Positions 35,411 to 43,894 of a DNA stretch of 64,000 nucleotides are shown here, piece by piece. Origin of the DNA: Planctomycetota bacterium (lineage in GTDB: Bacteria > Planctomycetota > Planctomycetia > Pirellulales > Pirellulaceae); the NCBI GenBank assembly GCA_016872775.1, contig VGZA01000009.1, positions 1-64,000 on the forward strand. The letters run 5' to 3'. A model generated the notes under the pieces. It did no database searches. It was not told the DNA's origin and saw nothing but the letters and a program-made list of their open reading frames with translations. The position numbers and the translations under genes are program-made. Positions within the stretch are counted from its first letter, which is position 1. Each line of letters starts with the position of its first letter.

Positions 35411-36256
35411 GTGCAATTTGAGGAATGGACAAACTCTTTGGCAGCCCAAGTCATCTGTCGATACTCTTCCAATGCGATTGACGAAATGATCGATGCAGAA
35501 ACACTGTCGACGCTTATGATGATCGGTAGCAGCTCGATCGACGACTCGTCGCTTGATGAGCTGTATCAAAGCATTCGTGATTGCGGCGAGATTAACTGTC
35601 GCCATTGGAGCGAATGGGAAATGGTACTCTCTGGAATGCCGCCTCAGGATATTGGGAGTGTCCTTCGTGGCCTCACGCGAGCTGAGTGTCGACTCAAGTG
35701 GTGCGGCGGTTCGGTGGCGGCTTCCATCTGGGTATTTCGGTACCTGTATCGCGTAGCCGACGGTGCTGTTGCGCGCGAAGCTGCCGATTGGGTTGTTGCG
35801 CATACGAGCAATCGCTACTCGCCATTTGGGACGACTCGTCATAGTTCTTTTGATCAATGGGTCTATGAGCAAACGGACCATTACCACGGCCAGCAGTTGA
35901 TTCGGCGGCGGCTCTTGGATGAAGCACAGCGGCGAGCAGTAGCGGCACGATTGCAGCGAGCGGAAGAACGGCAGCGGCAACACCAGTTTCGCTGCGAACT
36001 AAGGCGTCAGCAGTCGGCCAAGCGAAGGGAGGAACTCGCCGAGTTTGAGAATCTCGCTTTAGCAATTCAACTTGAGATCATCGCCTCCGATTGGACGCGT
36101 ACGTTAGAGTATTGGCCCAAAAGCGTCGCTCAGCGAACTGCCGCGGAACTCGAATCTGTGCCAAAAACGACGCGAGAGAAACTGTTGGACAGGTTACGGG
36201 TCAGATTACGCGCTGATTGGAGAGGGTTTCGCAGGAGGTTGCAAAGTCTCAGCTAG
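35411..36256 (+). CDS. Protein of unknown function in the inverted-repeat cassette
   Basis: This 281-aa frame opens at a GTG (35411); the ATG at 35486 (MIDAETLS) is an alternative, and no ribosome site decides. I do not recognise the family. The N-terminal half has a helix-rich region ending in RLKWCGGSVAASIWVFRYLY and ADWVVAHTSNRYSPFGTTRH. The middle (about residues 165-220) is a highly charged Arg/Gln coiled coil (QRRAVAARLQRAEERQRQHQ). The C-terminal 60 residues (IIASDWTRTLEYWPKSVAQR, DRLRVRLRADWRGFRRRLQS) are basic. Codon use and GC are lower than in flanking genes, a sign of transfer. It lies 201 bp upstream of the DUF262/HNH gene in the same direction. The partnership suggests a two-gene module, possibly with a nucleic-acid-binding role for this protein. 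Confidence 0.65.
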   Translation: MQFEEWTNSLAAQVICRYSSNAIDEMIDAETLSTLMMIGSSSIDDSSLDELYQSIRDCGEINCRHWSEWEMVLSGMPPQDIGSVLRGLTRAECRLKWCGGSVAASIWVFRYLYRVADGAVAREAADWVVAHTSNRYSPFGTTRHSSFDQWVYEQTDHYHGQQLIRRRLLDEAQRRAVAARLQRAEERQRQHQFRCELRRQQSAKRREELAEFENLALAIQLEIIASDWTRTLEYWPKSVAQRTAAELESVPKTTREKLLDRLRVRLRADWRGFRRRLQSLS

Positions 36257-36457
36257 GCCTTAGTGACGGTCCGTTGTGACTGGCCACCCGTTTCGGCTCA
36301 GACTATTCAAGACAATATGTCTCGATCGAGTAACTCCGATGAATAGCCGTGAATACGACCTGGCCAGAGTTTTTGGGAGCACTCTCACACTTGTTCGCCT
36401 CGGGTGGTGACACTACACCGTGGCAGTTGTGGCGATGGTAGTTTCTCGAGGGCACCT

Positions 36458-38626
36458 ATGAGCATTAAATACGATTCAAAGCGGGAGCCTCTCGCCGAGG
36501 TCATAAAGAGGGCAACGGTCAATGCCACTTACGTCATTCCGGACCTGCAACGCCCCTATGTGTGGACTCCTCACCAGGTCACCATGCTCATTGATTCGCT
36601 ATTTCGCGGCTGGCCTTTTGGGTCGCTCTTGCTGTGGGAGGTAAAGCCTGACTGCTTCCAGGAAAATGAGGGGATTCCCCATCGACCGTTTTGGCAAGTG
36701 ATTGACCGAACGGGTAATGACCAGGGTACAACCGCTTCTGCGCTCGGGCAGCCTGCGACTTACCACATGGTTCTCGACGGGCAGCAACGCGTACAGAGTT
36801 TGATCCTTGCACTGGGCGGCGATCAGTGGGGTTTTCAGCTCTACGACGCTGATTGGGCGCTCGATTTACAGGACCGTCGAGTGAGACCAAGCAACCATTG
36901 GTCGAAGGCGTCACTCTGTATCGATCTGCAGAAGTTCACTGTGGAACTGAGCGCGAAGCATGATACCGTCAGAAAGATTGAGGCTGGCAAGATTCTTGAT
37001 TGGGCAATTCTCGACGGGGTTTCCGGCCAATCTTCAGACTTGCGACCAGTCAATTATGTTTACCCATTGCTGACGGCCAAGGCCAACCCTGGACGATTCA
37101 TTCGGCTGTCACGCTTCTGGGACCTCGTCCAGAAAGATCTTTCGGAGCGCGAGTACAAGAAGTTGCTCGAGCCCGTGCTAAAGGAACATCGTGTGGGCGA
37201 TGCTGACCTACCTAACCTACTTGATCCACTCGCGGAGTTCATGAAGGTCGTCGAAAACGTGAAAATCAACGGGTTTGTTCACGCACTACAAATCGAGTCC
37301 TTTGAGTTGACGCCGCAATGGAGCAAGGACGACTACAGCGATGCCATCGTCAATATATTCACTCGCCTCAATACAGCGGGTCGAACCTTAACGAGAGAGG
37401 AAATCACGCTCGCCTGGCTGAAGGTTGGTTGGGTTCGGACGGCGACCGATGGGAAGACGGCTGGCCAATGTCTAGAAGAGCTTAAATCAGCTCTTGGGGA
37501 TCGTGGGTTTCATTTGGAAACTGACGAAATTGTGCGATTGATTTCATTTATCTGGGCCGTTGAACACCGCCACGGAAGTCTGTTGGATTCCAAAGACTTG
37601 CTGAAGGGCGAAATTGTTCGGTCAATGGCTACCACAGTGGCCTCCGCATGGAATCGATTGAGGCCAAGGCTTGAGCGGGGCGCTGACATCATAAAAGAGC
37701 GAGATTTGCTAGAGAGTCAGGGCTCTTTTAACGCGTTCATTGTCTTCTTGACTTGGTATCGGCTGGTCTTTGACCGCCTCGAGGCACTTTCTGTTGGCCT
37801 TGCGGTAGTTGAGCGAGACAGCTTTGAGAAGAAGCTGAATGCTGCTGCCGCCCAGTTCCTGGATCGTTGGGTGTTTGGTTCTCAATGGGCCAATGTATGG
37901 GGTGACGCAGCAGTGCTGAATTTCCAAAACTTCGCAACAGATCTGAATGACATTCATGCGAAGCTGATGAAATGTACCGCCAGCAACTTGTTTGACACAG
38001 TGGACGAGGGGATCGATCAGTTGATGGGGCGAGTGTCAGTCAAGGCCACCGAGCAAATCAACAACACCGTGGTCCGAGATAGGAAACGCGTGCATGTATA
38101 TTACCCGTTGTTATGGGTTTGGCATCGGCTCGACGAAGCAAGGTGGAGGCATTCATCAGTTCCGATGCGCACTGGGAGAAAGCGTACGAGCAAACTGGAA
38201 GTAGATCACACGGTAGCCGATGCTAGGTGGGGACGATTGGTTGATAAAGAGATTGCGACAAAGTTGACCAGCTTTGTTGGGACTGACGAAGAAAAGGCGC
38301 TCGTCGCACCAGACGACTTCGAATCTAAGTTCGAAGCAATCGCATTTATCAATCTACTTGGCAATTGTTCGCTTCTGGAAAAGTCATTCAACATCTCGAA
38401 GAGTGATGAGCCCATGTGGACATTTCTGCAACAGGTTCATGAGTTCAAGGAAGGAAAAGTTCAGCGTGATGTGTGGGAGGCGGCTCTCTCGCTGTCAGAA
38501 ACACTGACCTCGCCAGATGGAGCGACGTTATCAGATATCAAGACAGCTGTGCAAACGAGGGATGCGTTGATCAGGAAGGAGCTTTCCGAATTTATCGCGG
38601 GCACCAGACACCGAATGGATGTGTAA
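36458..38626 (+). CDS. DUF262-domain protein with C-terminal HNH nuclease (GmrSD-like)
   Basis: The protein is 722 aa from ATG 36458. The N-terminal ParB/DUF262 domain has YVIPDLQRPYVWTPHQVTML, IDSLFRGWPFGSLLLWEV and the signature DGQQR at 107-111, which in GmrS-type proteins belongs to an NTP-binding/hydrolysing site. Region 300-560 is helical. The C-terminal HNH/DUF1524-like domain has LEVDH (D583, H584) and INLLGNCSLLEKSFNISKS (N632), the usual nuclease core. This is the single-chain architecture of GmrSD type IV restriction enzymes, which cut modified phage DNA, and of related anti-phage nucleases. Lower GC, isolation in an inverted-repeat cassette and absence of a housekeeping neighbour all support a defence role, which remains inferred. 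It is followed by a 9-bp hairpin at 38651. Confidence 0.88.
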   Translation: MSIKYDSKREPLAEVIKRATVNATYVIPDLQRPYVWTPHQVTMLIDSLFRGWPFGSLLLWEVKPDCFQENEGIPHRPFWQVIDRTGNDQGTTASALGQPATYHMVLDGQQRVQSLILALGGDQWGFQLYDADWALDLQDRRVRPSNHWSKASLCIDLQKFTVELSAKHDTVRKIEAGKILDWAILDGVSGQSSDLRPVNYVYPLLTAKANPGRFIRLSRFWDLVQKDLSEREYKKLLEPVLKEHRVGDADLPNLLDPLAEFMKVVENVKINGFVHALQIESFELTPQWSKDDYSDAIVNIFTRLNTAGRTLTREEITLAWLKVGWVRTATDGKTAGQCLEELKSALGDRGFHLETDEIVRLISFIWAVEHRHGSLLDSKDLLKGEIVRSMATTVASAWNRLRPRLERGADIIKERDLLESQGSFNAFIVFLTWYRLVFDRLEALSVGLAVVERDSFEKKLNAAAAQFLDRWVFGSQWANVWGDAAVLNFQNFATDLNDIHAKLMKCTASNLFDTVDEGIDQLMGRVSVKATEQINNTVVRDRKRVHVYYPLLWVWHRLDEARWRHSSVPMRTGRKRTSKLEVDHTVADARWGRLVDKEIATKLTSFVGTDEEKALVAPDDFESKFEAIAFINLLGNCSLLEKSFNISKSDEPMWTFLQQVHEFKEGKVQRDVWEAALSLSETLTSPDGATLSDIKTAVQTRDALIRKELSEFIAGTRHRMDV

Positions 38627-39125
38627 GTGTGTCAATCGCGGTTGAGAAGAGAGCCACTTTCGTGAAGTGGCTCAGGTAGTCGTTGTTGCCGAACTGGTGG
38701 TTGGGCGGGTGTGTGAGTCGAGTTGTCTAATATCGACTTCGTCGGTCTCGCATGGTCCAGAGCTCTTGGGCGGCGTCGACGATGTCCCCGCGGCAGTGAA
38801 GGTGTGCGCCAATCGCGAACAGCGGCCATTTTCAGAATGCCCCGTCTGCTCGCTCGGGACGCGGTTCGCCCGAAAACATGCCCCGAATCGCTTGCTAAGG
38901 CCGGAGTGTCAACGATCTTGGCCCTCGGCGGAATTTTTTTGATCCTACGACCTCGCCTGGCACCGCGAATACAAGTTCTGTGCTTGATGGGCAGCGAAAA
39001 CTATCAAAACTCATCGATACCATGTGGGCGGCACTAGAAACTTTGCTCCTGACGGATGGACTGTTACCGAAGTGGCTCGCTCCGAAAGCCAAGCATTGAA
39101 CGCTAAACCGATTTCCGGCGAATTT
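38627..39125. other. Non-coding or decayed stretch inside the cassette
   Basis: No gene with a usable start. On the minus strand a short open frame encodes CRGDIVDAAQELWTMRDRRS RY before its stop near 38728; it has no start and its upstream frame is interrupted, so it looks like a remnant of an unidentified gene. The first 50 bp hold a terminator-like hairpin. The rest is of mixed composition. Confidence 0.35.
38651..38673 (+). terminator. Hairpin after the DUF262/HNH gene
   Basis: GAGCCACTT, a 5-base loop, AAGTGGCTC: a perfect 9-bp stem 24 bp after the stop codon. No T-run follows, so it may be a rho-independent variant or an mRNA 3' stabiliser. Confidence 0.5.
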
Positions 39126-39174
39126 GGCCTTCCCCCGATCTATGCACCACTCTGAATGCGAGGATCTGGGGTAA
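39126..39174. repeat. 49-bp inverted repeat, right copy
   Basis: It runs from GGCCTTCCCCCGATC to GATCTGGGGTAA and matches the reverse complement of 35159-35207 at 47 of 49 bases (differences at T/C and A/C positions). It lies 190 bp from the tRNA-fMet gene, on the tRNA 3' side. Confidence 0.85.
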
Positions 39175-39302
39175 AGGGATCGCTGTGCTGCTGGAACGGA
39201 GAAGTTGGCTGAGGCGTAGCCGAAGTCAACTTCGGAGTGGAAGCGGCGCAGCAGGCGCACGCAATGACTCGCAGCGAGCCGCAACCGATCAGAGACGCGC
39301 AC

Positions 39303-39329
39303 GAAAAAACCCCGGTTTTGCCGGGGTTT
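39303..39329 (-). terminator. Intrinsic terminator of the tRNA-fMet transcript
   Basis: Minus strand: AAACCCCGG, a short loop and CCGGGGTTTTTT. The hairpin at 39307-39329 is followed by T residues (read as A at 39304-39309 on the plus strand). It lies 34 bp downstream of the 3' end of the minus-strand initiator tRNA. Confidence 0.85.
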
Positions 39330-39363
39330 GCGAGTGGTTGCGATTTGACGCGACCACCGGGAA

Positions 39364-39437
<74 letters not shown>

Positions 39438-39752
39438 TCGTGTTGGTGGAGTGATTGTACTCGATTGTACGTTCGCGTCGAGGGGACACAGGCTGGCGAA
39501 GTCGGTGTCGCGCTGGGGTCCGCTGTTGGAATCGTGGTCGATTGCTTGCGCTTGGCGTGGGTGGGAAGTTGTGGAACGGATGGGTGCGACTGGACGGTCG
39601 GACGCCGGCCGGGAGTTCTTGGTTCCGGTCGCGCCGAATAATCGGTTCGCCTGTTACCTAACCCTTGGGTGGCTCGGTACTTCTTGCTTGCCGCCACATA
39701 TCGGGGCTGGTAGACTGACCTAAGGCCAGAAGTCGCTTCTCGGAAATCGCCT
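39438..39752. other. Intergenic region between tRNA-fMet and the 39.7-kb operon
   Basis: No gene seen in these 315 bp. It must hold the divergent promoters of the minus-strand tRNA and the plus-strand operon; one candidate for the latter is listed separately. Confidence 0.5.
39688..39716 (+). promoter_or_regulatory. Candidate sigma-70-type promoter for the 39.7-kb operon
   Basis: TTGCCG (39688-39693), a 17-base spacer and TAGACT (39711-39716) lie 37 bp upstream of the ATG at 39753. The -10 box is imperfect and no other evidence supports it. Confidence 0.3.
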
Positions 39753-41849
39753 ATGTCGACCCCGAATTCACCGGGTAACGGATCGCGCGCGCCAGCAAAT
39801 GCGCCTCCACCGCCTCCCGTGATGCCGCCCTACCCCACGGCGAATTCCGCGCCAGCTCCGCCCATGCCCCCGGCTCCCTCCGCGCCGTTGGCTCCCAACA
39901 TTCCGACGGCCGTCCCCAGCAATCCTGGAGCGCAAGGTCTGGCGCGACCGATCGCCGTGCAACCAGTACCTTTGCATCCGCTGCAACCTGTCCAGCCGAT
40001 GCCCGTCCAGCCGATGCCCGTCCAGCCGATGCCTGTCCAGCCGATGCCTGTCCAGCCGATCGCGGTACGGCCGGTGCCGGTGCAGTATGTTCCCGCGCAG
40101 CCTGGCGCGTTACCGCCCGCTCCGGTTCGCCCCGTTCCGGTTCCGGTACCCGTTCCGATGCAAGGGGTTCCGCCGAACGCATCGGCCGGTTTGCCGGCTG
40201 GGGCGCCGTCGCGCAGCTTGCAGCCGGTCAGGGTGGTGCCCGCCGCGGCGGTATCTCCATCCGCCGCACCTGCCACCGCCGTCCCGACACCGGGTCCGGT
40301 TCGACCGATACTTGTGCAACCGTCGCCGCCGGGCGCGCCCGGCGCCGCAGCCGCGAGCCGTTCGCCGATGATGCCGGTTGTTGTTCAAGGCTCGAATGCC
40401 GCAACGCCGCATCCTGCTTCCACGCAACCGGTGCCGCTTCGGCGCGAGCAATTATCCGAGGAAGAGGAAGCCGAACTGGCGGAAAAGCGTCTGATACGAT
40501 CGGCGCCGCCCTGGCTGGTCAGCCTGGTCGTGCACATGGTCGCATTGGTTGTGCTGGGGCTGGTGGTGCTGCATAGCAATTTCAAGCAGAAGGGATTGTT
40601 GGAAGTAACGTATGCGGAAGAGCTCGGCATTCAGCTGGAAGATCCCGACTTGCATTCGGGTTTATTGGAACTGACCGACGTGCAGGAATCGGTGCTGGCG
40701 GTCGACAACATTGCGGCCGAGGATCCGTTGGCGGCACCGTCCATGTTGACACCGCTCAGCGATGCGACCACGGCGGTAACCGACATCGAAGCGCCGACGA
40801 TCGGCATGGCGCTCGACGGGCGCCAGAAGGGCTCGAAGGAGGCGTTGCTCGCCAAGTATGGTGGGACGGCCACCACCGAAGAATCGGTGCGGCTCGCGCT
40901 GGAATGGCTGAAGCGGAACCAGCGTCGCGACGGATTTTGGAGTTTGACGGGCCCGTATCGCGACGGTGCGACGGGCGAGAATCGGCCGGCGGCGACGGCG
41001 ATGGCATTGCTGGCGTTCCAGGGCGCGGGGCACACGCACAAGGAAGGCGCGTACCGCAAGGAGGTCGAGCGGGCCTGGACCGCGCTGCTTGATTTGCAGG
41101 ACCGCGATGGAGCGTTCGCCAGCGAAGGGGTTTACAATCATCGACTCTATTCCCAGGCGCAGTGCACGATCGCTCTTTGTGAACTCTATGGGATGACCAA
41201 GGATCCCCAATACAAAAAACAGGCGCAGCTGGCCGTCGACTACGCGGTGCGGATCCAGTCGCGGCAAGGTGGCTGGCGGTATACGCCTGGCGAGGATGCC
41301 GATTTGTCGGTGACCGGCTGGTTCGTGATGGCATTGCAGAGCGCGATGATGGCGGGGCTGGAAGTGCCGAGTCCCACGTTGGACCGCATTTCCGAATACC
41401 TCGACAGCGTCGCGTCGGACAACGGGACCCGCTATTCGTACCGCCGCGAGGAGCGAGGTCCGACGGTGGTAATGACCGCCGAGGCGCTGCTTTGCCGGCA
41501 ATATCTGAACTGGGCGAGGAACGATCCGCGGCTGGTGGACGGTGTCGAATATATCCTGCAGAATCCGATCGACTTTGATGGCGACAAGAATGCCTATTAC
41601 TGGTATTACGCGACGCAGGTCACGCACCACATGGAAGGCGATTACTGGAAGCAATGGAACAAGGTGATGCGGGAAGTGGTACCGAAAAAGCAGGAGAAAA
41701 CGGGGCCCGAGTCGGGCAGTTGGAGTCCCGACGGCGATCGCTGGGGGCAGACCTATGCGGGACGGTTGTACGAGACCTGCATGTGTGTTTATATGCTCGA
41801 GGTATATTACCGCCATTTGCCGATTTACAAATGGCGCAGCACCAAGTAG
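39753..41849 (+). CDS. Membrane-anchored terpene-cyclase-fold repeat protein with Pro-rich N-terminus
   Basis: This 698-aa protein has a 240-residue Pro/Val/Ala-rich low-complexity N-terminus that is presumably cytoplasmic, including a MPVQP tandem repeat. A single membrane helix follows (about residues 254-277, WLVSLVVHMVALVVLGLVVL), then an acidic linker and a squalene-cyclase/prenyltransferase-fold domain (about 360-690). Repeats such as SVRLALEWLKRNQRRDGFWS, LLDLQDRDGAFASEGVYNHR and AVRIQSRQGGWRYTPGEDAD show the fold. No cyclase DxDD motif is seen. The same architecture, with zinc ribbon added, occurs at 56486. The two CRTAC1 genes follow 56 bp downstream; the three may form one operon. 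The barrel probably faces the periplasm; its ligand is unknown. Confidence 0.85.
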   Translation: MSTPNSPGNGSRAPANAPPPPPVMPPYPTANSAPAPPMPPAPSAPLAPNIPTAVPSNPGAQGLARPIAVQPVPLHPLQPVQPMPVQPMPVQPMPVQPMPVQPIAVRPVPVQYVPAQPGALPPAPVRPVPVPVPVPMQGVPPNASAGLPAGAPSRSLQPVRVVPAAAVSPSAAPATAVPTPGPVRPILVQPSPPGAPGAAAASRSPMMPVVVQGSNAATPHPASTQPVPLRREQLSEEEEAELAEKRLIRSAPPWLVSLVVHMVALVVLGLVVLHSNFKQKGLLEVTYAEELGIQLEDPDLHSGLLELTDVQESVLAVDNIAAEDPLAAPSMLTPLSDATTAVTDIEAPTIGMALDGRQKGSKEALLAKYGGTATTEESVRLALEWLKRNQRRDGFWSLTGPYRDGATGENRPAATAMALLAFQGAGHTHKEGAYRKEVERAWTALLDLQDRDGAFASEGVYNHRLYSQAQCTIALCELYGMTKDPQYKKQAQLAVDYAVRIQSRQGGWRYTPGEDADLSVTGWFVMALQSAMMAGLEVPSPTLDRISEYLDSVASDNGTRYSYRREERGPTVVMTAEALLCRQYLNWARNDPRLVDGVEYILQNPIDFDGDKNAYYWYYATQVTHHMEGDYWKQWNKVMREVVPKKQEKTGPESGSWSPDGDRWGQTYAGRLYETCMCVYMLEVYYRHLPIYKWRSTK
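39999..40058 (+). repeat. Four tandem 15-bp coding repeats (MPVQP)
   Basis: The unit ATGCCNGTCCAGCCG repeats four times, encoding MPVQP, with only a C/T difference in the wobble base between the first two and last two copies; a partial copy precedes. Copy number is likely to vary between strains through slippage, without changing the frame. Confidence 0.9.
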
Positions 41850-41905
41850 GCAGACGGGGAGCATTCGCTGGCGTTTTCGCATCCCATCTCCTAATCTGAG
41901 CGGTT

Positions 41906-43894
41906 ATGCAACGGAATCGAATCGCGTTTTTCATCGTCGGTGGGGTCTCGTTTATCGTCCTTGGCTGGGCGATGTTTCGCGAGCAGCTGGCGGCCGGAAT
42001 TGCCGAATACCGGAAAGCGGCCGCAGCGAAGAGGCCGGACGACGACGCAGGGGATCGCACTCACAACGCCAGCGGTGGCGGAGCGAGCGTCAACGATTCC
42101 CAGGGACGCGGCCGAAACATACTGACCGTGGCCTCGATGACCATGAAGATGACTCCGGCCGTCGTGAATGAGGGCGCGATCACCGAACGCGCAGTCTGGT
42201 TCCGCGACATGGCGATGTCCTCCGGCGTGGACTTCAAACATTTTTCGGGCAGCCAGCCCGAACAGCCCTTACCGGCGTTTACGGGCAGCGGCGTGGCGGC
42301 TTGGGATTTTGACAGGGACGGGCGGTACGATCTCTACTTCGGCACCGGCACGACGTTCCCAACCGATCCGCACCGTTCCCTGCCCGTCAATCGACTCTAT
42401 CGCAATTCCGACAAATGGCAGTTTATCGATGTGACTCGATACCTGCGCATCGATCAGCGGGGCTACACCACAGGGCTGGCGGTCGGCGATTTCGACAACG
42501 ATGGCTTTCCCGACTTGTATATCGCATCGCTGGGCGCGGACGGACTCTACCGTAATCAGGGAGACGGTACGTTTCTGGCCGAGCGATCGGAGCCCGGCAT
42601 TCGAGACGATGCATGGAGCACCAGCGTCGCATTCGCCGACGTCGATGGCGACGGCCTGCTCGATCTCTACGTCTGCAACTTCGCGCGATGGACATGGGAA
42701 ACGCATCTATCGCACCGCGCCGCTCTGGATGCAGCGCGGATGCGGAACGAACCGCTGGCCAGCGACACTGCCCTGGAACCGGAGACGGATCGCTTCTACC
42801 GGAACCTGGGTGATGGCCGGTTCGAGGACCTTTCTGCATCGAGCGGGCTGGCAGCGCACCCGGGCCGGTCGATGAGTGTTGTGGCAACGGATCTCGACGG
42901 TGACCACTTGATCGACTTCGTCGTGGCGCAGGAAGGCGGCCCACTTTCGATTCGCCGCAACCGGGGCGACCTGACGTTCGAAATACACCCTTGGGCACCG
43001 ACGTCGGACGACAGGTCGGCGGGCGGTCCATCGCCGAACGGCGGCGGCGAGGGCGGCGGCGGCGAGGGCAAATTGAATTCCAGCCCGTCCCCGCGCAGTG
43101 GCAGCGACGCGATCGCGCATGGGATCGACGCCTGTGAATTCGGAGTTTTCGGCAGCCCTGGCTGGAATTCGACGGCGATGCTGTTGCGCCGGACGGCGGA
43201 AGGCGGATTCGAACGGCATCCCGCAGCGCGAATGGTCGAATCGAGTTCCACGGCATTGATCGGATGGGGTTGCGCCACGGTTGATTTCGACTTGGACGGA
43301 CGCAGCGACGTCGTCGTGACGAATGGAGGGAACGACTTCCGGCGGACGATGGACAACAGTGACATTGCGGCGCAGGTTCCACTGTTGTTCAAGAACGCGG
43401 AAGGAGAATTTCATTCCCTGGCGCTGCGCGGCGGCACGTTTTTCAACAACGCACGCATCGGTCGCGGGCTGGCCACCGTGGACCTGGACAACGACGGGGA
43501 CTCCGAGATCGTCATCAATCATTTTGACGGTCTGCCGGCGGTCTTGCGGAACAACGCCATCGGGATCAAGGGTGACGGCGCACTGTCGATTCGGCTTCAT
43601 CTGGTTGGTACGCGGTCGTCGCGGGACGCGATCGGAGCCCGTTTTGAAGCGCGACTGCCGCGCCGCTCCGTACAATTCGAGATTCGGGGTGGGGGCAGCT
43701 ACTTGTCAGCCCACGATCGGCGAATCATCATAGGAGTCGACGTTGACGAATCTCCGTTGAGCGGGGAGATCATCTGGCCCGACGGAAATCGCACCAGGCT
43801 CGAGAACCTTCGGGCTGGGGAATCGTATAAGGTCTTTGAACCGCGCGATCCTCAGGGACCGGCCATTATCCACTCCCGACCGAAACGTTCATGA
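41906..43894 (+). CDS. CRTAC1-family protein (FG-GAP repeats plus ASPIC/UnbV domain), first copy
   Basis: A 662-aa protein with an N-terminal membrane or signal segment (RIAFFIVGGVSFIVLGWAMF). It is followed by FG-GAP/VCBS calcium-binding repeats: AAWDFDRDGRYDLYFG, VGDFDNDGFPDLYIAS, FADVDGDGLLDLYVCN, VDFDLDGRSDVVVTN and VDLDNDGDSEIVINHF. The last 90 residues carry the ASPIC/UnbV domain (GARFEARLPRRSVQFEIRGG then SYLSAHDRRIIIGV and IIWPDGNRTRLENL). Such proteins are exported, calcium-binding propellers in planctomycetes, of unknown role. A Gly/Glu low-complexity insert occupies 43021-43080 (GGPSPNGGGEGGGGEGK). The stop overlaps the next start as ATGA, so the two genes are translationally coupled. 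Confidence 0.9.
   Translation: MQRNRIAFFIVGGVSFIVLGWAMFREQLAAGIAEYRKAAAAKRPDDDAGDRTHNASGGGASVNDSQGRGRNILTVASMTMKMTPAVVNEGAITERAVWFRDMAMSSGVDFKHFSGSQPEQPLPAFTGSGVAAWDFDRDGRYDLYFGTGTTFPTDPHRSLPVNRLYRNSDKWQFIDVTRYLRIDQRGYTTGLAVGDFDNDGFPDLYIASLGADGLYRNQGDGTFLAERSEPGIRDDAWSTSVAFADVDGDGLLDLYVCNFARWTWETHLSHRAALDAARMRNEPLASDTALEPETDRFYRNLGDGRFEDLSASSGLAAHPGRSMSVVATDLDGDHLIDFVVAQEGGPLSIRRNRGDLTFEIHPWAPTSDDRSAGGPSPNGGGEGGGGEGKLNSSPSPRSGSDAIAHGIDACEFGVFGSPGWNSTAMLLRRTAEGGFERHPAARMVESSSTALIGWGCATVDFDLDGRSDVVVTNGGNDFRRTMDNSDIAAQVPLLFKNAEGEFHSLALRGGTFFNNARIGRGLATVDLDNDGDSEIVINHFDGLPAVLRNNAIGIKGDGALSIRLHLVGTRSSRDAIGARFEARLPRRSVQFEIRGGGSYLSAHDRRIIIGVDVDESPLSGEIIWPDGNRTRLENLRAGESYKVFEPRDPQGPAIIHSRPKRS

Noticed and set aside
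35175-35432. Minus-strand frames across the left inverted repeat
   Set aside because: No credible start, composition unlike real proteins, and they end inside the repeat; kept only as possible remnants.
39999-40058. Possible CRISPR-like repeat array
   Set aside because: The repeats are 15 bp, directly adjacent without spacers, and encode MPVQP in frame.
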